From Shinisaurus crocodilurus (Eukaryota; Chordata; Lepidosauria; Squamata; Shinisauridae): DNA of 64,000 nt. A program made the position numbers and the translations under genes. Under the pieces are notes generated by a model that saw only the letters and a list, made by a program, of their open reading frames with translations, was not told where the DNA came from and did no database searches. The DNA lies in NCBI GenBank assembly GCA_021292165.1, contig CM037880.1, positions 181,867,085-181,931,084 on the forward strand, written 5' to 3'. Shown here one piece after another: positions 56,734 through 64,000 of this stretch; the first letter of the stretch is position 1; each line of letters starts with the position of its first letter.

Positions 56734-57366
56734 GCAACCATATGACAAAAGAGCATCCAAAGCGAGGGGCCGATACAGTACTGCTGGGGTCAGACCCGGA
56801 GGGGGGGGCTCAAGAGGATGTCCCCTCCCCATTTACAAAGGAGTCCGGCCACACTGGGGAGGGGGACAGAAGGACACAGGCCAAGTCTGACCATGTCCAT
56901 CCATGTGGGGAGGGCGGGAGGGCCCGACTCCCTGCGGAGCTCTCCTGCCCCCACTCCCATGCCTGGGGCTGGAACAGGGTGGCGGACACAGAGTGGGAAG
57001 GAAGGAGGCTTTGGGATGAGAGCAGCCATTCCCCCAGTCGGCCCGTCTCCTTGCTCAATCCAGAGGAAAGGCCCAGACCTGAAGTAGGGGGGCAGGATGG
57101 AGGCAGGACGTGGGCCATCCACGTCACGGGCAGTGAGCAATGGAGTGGTGGCCATCTGAGGGAGCGCAACCTCGGACAAGCGTCCTGCAGAGAGAGTGCC
57201 CGGAGGTGGTGCCCGGCAGCTGGCAGCTCCGGAGGATGAAGAGGGGGGCGGTGGCGGCGGCGGCGGCAGCAGCAGCCCCCAGGGGGCCATGGGAAAGCAG
57301 CAGCCCATCAGCGGGAGAGAAGGGGCAGCTCTGTGCTGGGGGTCAGGAGGAATCCGGAGTCCAGAT

Positions 57367-57888
57367 TCAGGCCTGGTTGAAACTGAGCTTCTTGGCTGGA
57401 GGCGCATCCCCCAAACCCTCGATGCCCACCAAGTCACTGTGGGCATTTGAGTCATTCAGAGCACTGAGTGTCACATCAGATGCTGCTTTCTGCTTCTTCA
57501 TAGGCGGAGCTGCGGGGTCGGGGAGCCCGCCAACTCCTGGGGCAGAGGGGGGAGCCGGCGCTGGCAGCGGCTGCCGCCCCTTGCAAGCTGCCTTCCTTGA
57601 GAACTCGGCAGGGAGGGGCAACCCACTGTCCTTGTAGGCTTTGCGTTTGGCTGCCCCTTTCAGCTGGGCCACGGTCCGGTCTTTGATGAGTGCGCTGATG
57701 CGGTTTAGATCGTCTCCAAAATGCTGGACGGATGCCCATAACAGGGAGATCTCCACGTCTGTCCATTTGGCCCCCGCTGGGGAGGAGTCGGCCACAGGGT
57801 GCAGCTGCATCGTCAGTTTGCCCAGCTTGGTTAAAGCGGCTCCAGCAGCGGAGAAAATCTCACCCACCTTGGTGGAGGCCGAGGTCAT
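57367..57888 (-). CDS. BAP18: BAP18 (C17orf49) retrogene, intact 173-residue open frame
   Basis: Predicted nuclear protein related to BAP18, which reads histone H3K4me3-rich chromatin with BPTF/NURF and MLL1-type complexes. The start at 57886-57888 gives [12 protein letters not shown], the family N-terminus; an in-frame ATG 24 bases upstream (57912) would add eight residues but does not fit the family. The SANT/Myb-like domain is at residues 37-85 ([27 protein letters not shown]). A Pro/Ala-rich linker and the conserved C-terminus ([27 protein letters not shown]) follow. The length is close to the 172 residues of human BAP18. TSDs and lack of introns mark it as a retrocopy. Whether it is expressed is unknown; the substitutions keep the frame open and are largely conservative. 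Confidence 0.82.
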   Translation of the reverse strand: MTSASTKVGEIFSAAGAALTKLGKLTMQLHPVADSSPAGAKWTDVEISLLWASVQHFGDDLNRISALIKDRTVAQLKGAAKRKAYKDSGLPLPAEFSRKAACKGRQPLPAPAPPSAPGVGGLPDPAAPPMKKQKAASDVTLSALNDSNAHSDLVGIEGLGDAPPAKKLSFNQA

Positions 57889-57946
57889 GGCAGACCTCCT
57901 CGCTGCCACCAAGGCCGGGGCTGGCGAGGGGAAGGGAAAGAAGGGC

Positions 57947-57960
57947 CATATAGTCTTTTT
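57947..57960. repeat. Target-site duplication at the 5' end of the right BAP18 retrocopy
   Basis: CATATAGTCTTTTT, identical to 56683-56696. Confidence 0.85.
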
Positions 57961-59018
57961 GTGTTTAAATTACACTGGTTTGGAAGAGGGTGGCAGATTT
58001 GCTGTTTCAACTTCCCTACCTCACCTAGAAAAATGTTTTTGGACAGAATATTCCCGCAATTCTGATATTTCAGCTGTCATAATAGACAAAGCCAATTGCA
58101 CCCTCACTGTTTTTACTCTGGCATCTCTTCTGCATTCCCTTCACTTAAGGCTGATCCAAATGTCTGGTCTCCCTCAATTTCTCAACATTCAAGGGAGCGA
58201 TCATGGGTGGGGGTGGAAACCAAGACAAAGATTGGGAGAAAGGTGTGGAGGTTCAGGAGGAGCTACAGAAGTTCAGGGAATGCTATGCATATCATAGTAC
58301 AAGGTGGTCCCAAGGCTTCATTCCATCTTATTCCCACCTCCCCCTCCCACAACCCCATGGGAGCAACCCTCTTATTTCCATACAGTGCCACTGGTAGGGA
58401 TGCAACATCTTCCCTGGGACATTAGCAGCTGGCACAAACCATTTTCAAAGCACAAAGTGTGCAGTAGCTGTGATGCCAGCTGGCATTTAGCCAAGCCACA
58501 GTTTCATTATCCTCTCATAATTCTCATAGAGTTTGGGTGTCCACTTACATATTGCCAGAAAAGAGGAACTGCATCACCAAAAAAGAGGGCACCAATTTAC
58601 ATAACATTTGCATGTGCTAGTGTATAGAGAGAGATGCTCATTTAGAAATAATAACTATAATTTAAACAGAAATGCAATACATCTCACCATAGCGGGCAAG
58701 ACAGACCAGGTGATCTGTGTGCCTGCTCAGTCTGCTGTCTGAGGTGCTAACCAGGTGCTAACTAGTCTGAAGGCCCCCAATCTCCCTAAAAAAAAATTAA
58801 AATAATAATAATACAAACCTATGTTCGCAATTTTTGTGTGTGCAAAAAAAGGGGGGAAAGGTTCTGACAGCCACTTCAAGGTGCCACTCGGGCACTTTGA
58901 AGGGGCTGTCAGTGGCTGTCAAAACAGGGGGGAAAGGTTAAAATGCAAAAAAAGTCACAGGGAGCTTAAAATGGCTCTCGGTCGCAGCAGGGAGGGAGAG
59001 ATGACTTGGGCCTGCCAT
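57961..59018. other. Stretch between the two BAP18 retrocopies, right copy
   Basis: Contains the partial TAGGG-type element (about 58537-58755, minus strand) and the 22-bp-arm hairpin (58864-58912). No gene. Confidence 0.5.
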
Positions 59019-59288
59019 GGCATGGGAGTGGGGGCAGGAGAGCTCCGCAGGGAGTCGGGCTCAGCCCCCCCGCCCTCCCGCCCTCCCCACATGGATGGAC
59101 ATGGTCAGACTTGGCCTGTGTCCTTCTGTCCCCCTCCCCAGTGTGGCCGGACTCCTTTGTAAATGGGGAGGGGACATCCTCTTGAGCCCCCCCCTCCGGG
59201 TCTGACCCCTGCAGTACTGTATCGGCCCCTCGCTTTGGATGCTCTTTTGTCATATGGTTGCAATAAAAGCTCTCCGTCTCCTAAAAAA
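59019..59288 (+). mobile_element. 5'-truncated BAP18 retrocopy, 3'UTR only (right copy)
   Basis: Same fragment as 1962-2232, with AATAAA at 59262-59267 and six terminal As. It forms an inverted repeat with 56714-56960. Relative to the complete retrocopy it has an extra C-rich stretch after GGGAGTCGGGC, so it is not a simple recent copy of it. Confidence 0.8.
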
Positions 59289-60467
59289 GTATGGTGTCCC
59301 CTGGGATACTGCCTGGAGGACTAGGGGGAAGGAGGGGAAGGGAGGGAGCAAACAACCCACAATGAGCCCGATAATTTGTCAGGCACACCGTGGGTAGTTT
59401 GCAGAAGAACCAACCCACTGTGGCTTATTGCCAGGATGGGTTGTCACGACGTGCAAACCAACCCATTATGAGTTGTTGCATCCAAAGTGAAAATCTGTAA
59501 GCTGGCAATGTGTTCTGATACAAAAGTGCTAAGTGCTCTTGAATTGTACTGAAGCAAATACAGATGGGCAAAATCCAGATCTTATAGGCTATGTTATTCT
59601 AATGGTTGTTTTCAAAGATGTGAACAGAAATGCCAAGCTCTTAAACAGGATTCTTTTTCTCAGTACATACTGGTTTCAGACCAAGAACAGAAATCAACAT
59701 TTAAAAGAGATAATAGTTTCTCTCAAACTATGGCCCATTTCCAGCATGGGAAAAACCAGGAACATTTCTCTTTGGGGTTCACCTTGCTACCTGGTGTTTA
59801 CTAAGACTTTTTTTATTAGTTGGTTATGTTGCACAATGCCATTGAATCCTTGATTCTGGTGAAGAGTGGATTAAATAATATTTCTTGAAATCAGAAATGG
59901 AATGTTGTGAGAAAACTGCAGCAGTTCTCTAACTTTTACCATTGTTTCAAAAAGGCCTAGCACTTGAGACAAATGTATTAAAGATTATAAACAAGAGAAA
60001 CATTTTGAAGGGCTTTATACCGCAATTTTAGTGGGCAAATTATGAATAAGAACATAACGTGCCTATGCCCGCATGGTTATGGTCTCAGTCTCACACCCAC
60101 AATATAATGGGGCATAAAACACAATAGGCCAGTTTGCACATCATGGTAAGGGTGGCGTGGGTTAATTCACCCATGGGGCGCTGCAGCATGCACTGGCCAC
60201 CATTTTGAATGTGCATGCCATGGCAGGTGTGTGCTGTGATTTTTCATGTCATGCGAACCTGGACTGCATGGGTTATGTGAGGGCTAAACAACCCTTGGAT
60301 AATAACCCTAAAACAACCCACTCAATATCTCCAAATATATGTATTCAATCCAGACCTAAGCAATCCTACTAAAACTATTAGTTTTAAAAATAATTATAAT
60401 TTAAAGCATTTAAAAGTTAAAAATGTCTGCCCCCTCCCCATTCTGGGCCACACTTATTGTCTCTTTA

Positions 60468-60826
60468 TAGGGTGGTCATGTGTCCTCTTTTACAGAGGAC
60501 AGTCCTCCATCTGAAGGCATCCTCTGTTTGAAAGTTTGTCATCCTGTTCAATTCCAGTTTTAAAGATGAAGAACCACTAGAACACATGCCCATCAACACT
60601 CAGCATCTGGGCAGCTGAGTGAACAGGCGGGCACACGCACAGGTCACCTGATCACAGTCTTCTGTGCTATAGTGAGATGTACTGTAATTCTCCCAAAATT
60701 ATAATAATTATAATTTCTAAATTTGCATGTCTTTTATGCAAATGTATGCAAATTTTATGCAGATTGGTGTCCTCTCTTTTGGTGGTGCGTTTCCTTCTTT
60801 TTTAGTGATTCATAAGTGGCCACCCT
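60468..60826 (+). mobile_element. TAGGGTGGYCA-type DNA element (right copy)
   Basis: Counterpart of 3411-3773 with several single-base indels. Confidence 0.65.
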
Positions 60827-63276
60827 CCACAGAAATCATCTGGACCTATCAGATCATTTAAAAAATCTAGTGAATGTCCCCCCTGCCCAAATTAAACTCA
60901 GATTTCCAGACAGGACAGGGGCAGGGGTGAGATTCACTCACACAAATGACTTGCCAGATGAGGTAACGGCATACGTGCCGGCCTTCAGTGTGCTTAGGAT
61001 TGCAACGGAATGGTCTGATACTAAGGAGTGGTTTAATTTAGCATCTCAAAGAGAGATCACTCTAAGGCTGGGTCAAGTTCCAGTGCCAGCACATGGGAAC
61101 ACTGTTGTGTTAGCACAACAGCTCATAAGATTAGCCTGTGTTTTTAATGTTTACCACTTCCCCTACCAGAATAGCTTGCAGATTTCCCAGCTGATAAAAT
61201 AGGAACTTGCTCCATTTCTTGATAAAGGTAAGTGTCATTCTTTCTTAAATTTAAAAGCCGTTTGGTCATTCCCTTAACAAGACGGCATTGGAGATAGTAA
61301 CTTGCTGGCTGAAACACAACCCCTATGTGTGGAAGACTTCTTAACAGTTTGCTACAGTCTCACTGATTTAAGATATTGCTTCCATCACAGGCTTTGGTGG
61401 AGAATGAAACTCTTCTCGTGATTTCCTTTTAGATTTCACAGGCTCCCGTTGTACTTTCCAAATGCTTCGGTCGTCTATTTCAAAGTGTGTGTGTGTGTGT
61501 GTGTGTTATAACAGGAAAGCTATTTGCAGTGATGACAAGCATGAAAAGAAAGAGCAGGTGTAAATAAGAGTCTTATAGGAAAACATAGTTTGCTTGAGCA
61601 ACAATTGGAGGCAGCCATTTATTATTAAGTGCTGTAGCCAAAATAAAGAAAATGTACAAAATGCAAAAGGCATCTGTCTCAATAAAAGCTGCCCCAAAGT
61701 GATACATGCCCTGTCAACTTGTACAATCTGCAGAGGCCAGATGTCTTTCGAAGATATATTTTTTTAAGGCCTGGGCAATGACATTTAAGGTCTGTGGTTT
61801 CATTGATAGTCTTTTATGTAGCTGCTGTTGGGAAATCTAAGAGATTAATTCAGCTCAGAGCTTCGTGAAGATAATGACCAAGAATCTCAGGTTGTTAGCT
61901 CTGTATAGAATATGAACTTTCCCAGGGTACTCTTTGTACTTTAGCATAGTGCTGGGAATGTAAAAGCAAATGCAAATGCTATGGTGAATGAAGTGTTCTT
62001 CCAAAATGTGAGTGTCCTTTTAACCATTTGTATTTCTGGTGTGAAGTAGGGCTGGTGAAAAACAGTGATTTGATGAAAAATTAGTGAAATGGACTCAGTA
62101 ACGTGAGCAGGAAAAGTTTCATGAAATGCCCCCCACATAGTCTTGCTGATTCATTTTGCCGATTCTTCAGTACATTTACCTAGGAGTAAGCCCCATTGAA
62201 CTCAGTGCTGTCAATGGGGCTTATTTCTGCATGCATAAGGCTGCACTGCTAATTTCTGATTCCTCCCTCCCTTCAAAAATATAGCATGGAACACATTTTA
62301 AACCTTTTGGGTTTGCTTTCAAATAAAGCATGTTGGGGGTTTCTTCTTCTTTATTTCACCCTTTTGCAGGAACAAACAAACACAAAACAATGAAATTAAA
62401 CAGCCCATTTCAATGTGAGTAAAAGAGCTTCCAGATTATTATTAGTTCAAGCAAGCCTTAGTGTGCAGTCAGTGATGAACAATCTTAGCCCTATGACTTA
62501 CCTCAACGTATGAGCAGGGAGCAGGTCTGTGCCATATAGACCCATCTGCAACATTATACATGTAATATCACACACACATACACACACACACACACACAGA
62601 ATCCACATGTACAGCTGTACTACAGCCAGACAGATTCACACTGTATTTGCTGATGCCTGGGGGTGAAGTAGCACATGGGAAGACACCATGTGGCAAACGA
62701 TCCTGTGCCCTTCTTCCTGATACTTTCCCCCAAACATCCCAACCCCCGAGAAAAGGAATTGGCTACTGAAGAAAGAGCTCTATGAGCTCTGCTCTTGATT
62801 GCAGTGGATAAATAAGGGGGGGAAAGTCCTACCACCTTGTTTTCCACAGGTAAGCTACACTGGTTGGCAAATTTTGGTGCATGAAACCTCCTGAAAATTG
62901 GCAAAATGGTGTTTGATTTTTCAGTCTCTGAATGGGGCTGCAAAATTCAGGCACCGTTTCATCACAGACCTTCTGTGTGTGTTAGCTTTTTACTTGGTAC
63001 ACAGATAGTAACTTCAAGAATGGGGTTCTTGACGTATTGGAATGAAGCATTATGCCATCCATTAGGGTGGTTTCTGCTCTGTACTAGCTGTTCTGTTCCG
63101 GGATACTTCCTGTGAGCTTCCCAGGGAAAGCAATATGGTTTCTCCACCTGGACATTACATGAAAGTCATGGGACTGAACTGCATAAAGTGACTCATGCAA
63201 TGAATGTCTGAATCATTGCATAAGATGCTTATCCAGTGAACTGCTCTAGTATAGCATGGCCTTATGGAGAGTAACT
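60827..63276. other. Non-genic stretch, duplicate of 3774-6220
   Basis: Contains the (TG)n at 61484-61506 and (CA)n at 62571-62599. An open frame ending at 61202 is longer than its left counterpart because of indels upstream; it is not recognised as protein-coding. Confidence 0.45.
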
Positions 63277-63284
63277 GATTAGTG

Positions 63285-63414
63285 CAGCCTTTCCCAACCT
63301 GGTGCTGCCCAGATGTTTATGATTCCCATCAACCTCAGCCAAGATGGCCAATGGCCTGGAATGATGGGAGTTGCAGTCTAAAACATCTGGAGGTCAGCAG
63401 GTTGCCCACACCTG
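63285..63414 (+). mobile_element. hAT-type MITE, TSD GATTAGTG (right copy)
   Basis: Counterpart of 6229-6359, one base shorter near its right end. The duplication GATTAGTG lies at 63277-63284 and 63415-63422. Confidence 0.85.
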
Positions 63415-64000
63415 GATTAGTGCTTTTACATGTCAAGTTGAATTGAGTGATAGCGGCAAGTTACAGGAAGGAGGAGGCTGAGAAATGAGCTCCATCAATT
63501 CAGGAATCCTTGAATCATTATGAGCCAACACCACCATCCCTCTTGATCTGGTTCAGTCTATAATGGTCTGGAACCAGCTACCAGTTTCCCTTTTCCCTGC
63601 TTCCCATACTTACCAAGTTGCGAGGGGAGAAACTGGCAGCAGAAAGAGCTGGCTAAAGTCAAGAGCTCTTCCTAAATTACTGAGTAACTACAAAGAGGGC
63701 ATCTGACTAGAGATGCATCTGCACCCTGCTTCTCACCCCCCAAAAGACTGATCCTCTGAAGCATTCCAATCAAATATAAACATTTTAGCTATTGGTGAAT
63801 ATTTTGCTGAAACCTGATAGATATTACTCAAAAATATGAGTTTAATCCACATCTTTCATACTGTTTAATTCGTTCTCATCCCAGAAGCTTTGCTCTCTTG
63901 CTTGATTTGCTCTTCTTCTAGCATCCTTTTGCCTAGTTAATGCCTTACTGAATTTGGTAAATCATTGCTCTCTAAGCAACCTGCCTGAGCAGTCTTTACC

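Larger units (their letters stand above)
56697..57946 (-). mobile_element. BAP18: Complete BAP18 processed retrocopy
   Basis: 1,250 bp of intronless mRNA copy: short 5'UTR, 173-codon frame, about 650 bp of 3'UTR with AATAAA (TTTATT at 56728-56733 on the plus strand) and an A-run 14 bases later. It is bounded by 14-bp target duplications. Between the A-run and the duplication there is an unexpected TTATTTTTT on the sense strand. Confidence 0.92.
57060..64000 (+). repeat. Right copy of a long direct repeat (partner 1-6944)
   Basis: The first base of the window aligns with 57060 and 6944 aligns with 64000. In the first 2.3 kb I counted 15 differences, 11 of them indels of 1-4 bases. The repeat extends past both window edges, so its true length and the repeat unit are not known. 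Confidence 0.93.

Overview
This window looks like nuclear DNA of a squamate reptile, probably a lizard. The evidence is the repeat content: a Sauria-type tRNA-derived SINE, CR1 LINEs ending in ATTCTATG-like octamers, L2-type and L1 LINE pieces, many short hAT-type elements with 8-bp target duplications, a Gmr1-like Ty3/gypsy LTR retrotransposon, and long AT-rich introns or intergenic DNA. I found no multi-exon host gene. The only host-derived coding sequence is a processed retrocopy of BAP18 (C17orf49), the SANT-domain subunit of BPTF/NURF-type chromatin complexes.

Layout. Positions 1-6944 and 57060-64000 are two near-identical copies of the same sequence in direct orientation, about 57.06 kb apart; each runs off the window edge. 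Both carry a minus-strand BAP18 retrocopy, then about 1 kb further right a short plus-strand BAP18 3'UTR fragment, then shared unique and repeat DNA. In the right copy the retrocopy is complete: a 173-codon open frame, AATAAA signal, A-run and a 14-bp target-site duplication. In the left copy one extra G breaks the frame just after the start codon. The differences between copies are mostly short indels, so this may be a recent segmental duplication or two haplotypes kept by the assembly. A 100-N gap lies at 12786-12885.

Positions 7-31 kb are gene-free DNA studded with hAT-type MITEs, a 5'-truncated CR1 (15686-17235), an L2 fragment (23632-24412), a candidate antisense LTR (10729-11318) and a striking 73-bp-arm palindrome (11431-11580).

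Positions 31376-38278 hold a full-length LTR retrotransposon with 1.12-kb LTRs, a 5-bp duplication (ATACC) and an 18-nt primer site matching tRNA-Leu(AAG). Its domain order is gag, protease, integrase, reverse transcriptase, RNase H. That order is typical of Ty1/copia, but the domains are Ty3/gypsy-like, which is the hallmark of the Gmr1 group. Its capsid has a SCAN-like segment. Several 1-base frame breaks and a YLDN reverse-transcriptase box mean it is not intact as written.

Positions 38-57 kb hold more MITEs, L2 and CR1 fragments (one nested), a solo LTR with a GTAAG duplication (45523-46116), a chimeric SINE with a 5S-rRNA-like head and a CR1-like tail (second copy at 14795), a 5'-truncated L1 with a 14-bp duplication (50144-51975), and a Sauria-type SINE (54645-54858). 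All family names are from recognition by eye; no database was searched.
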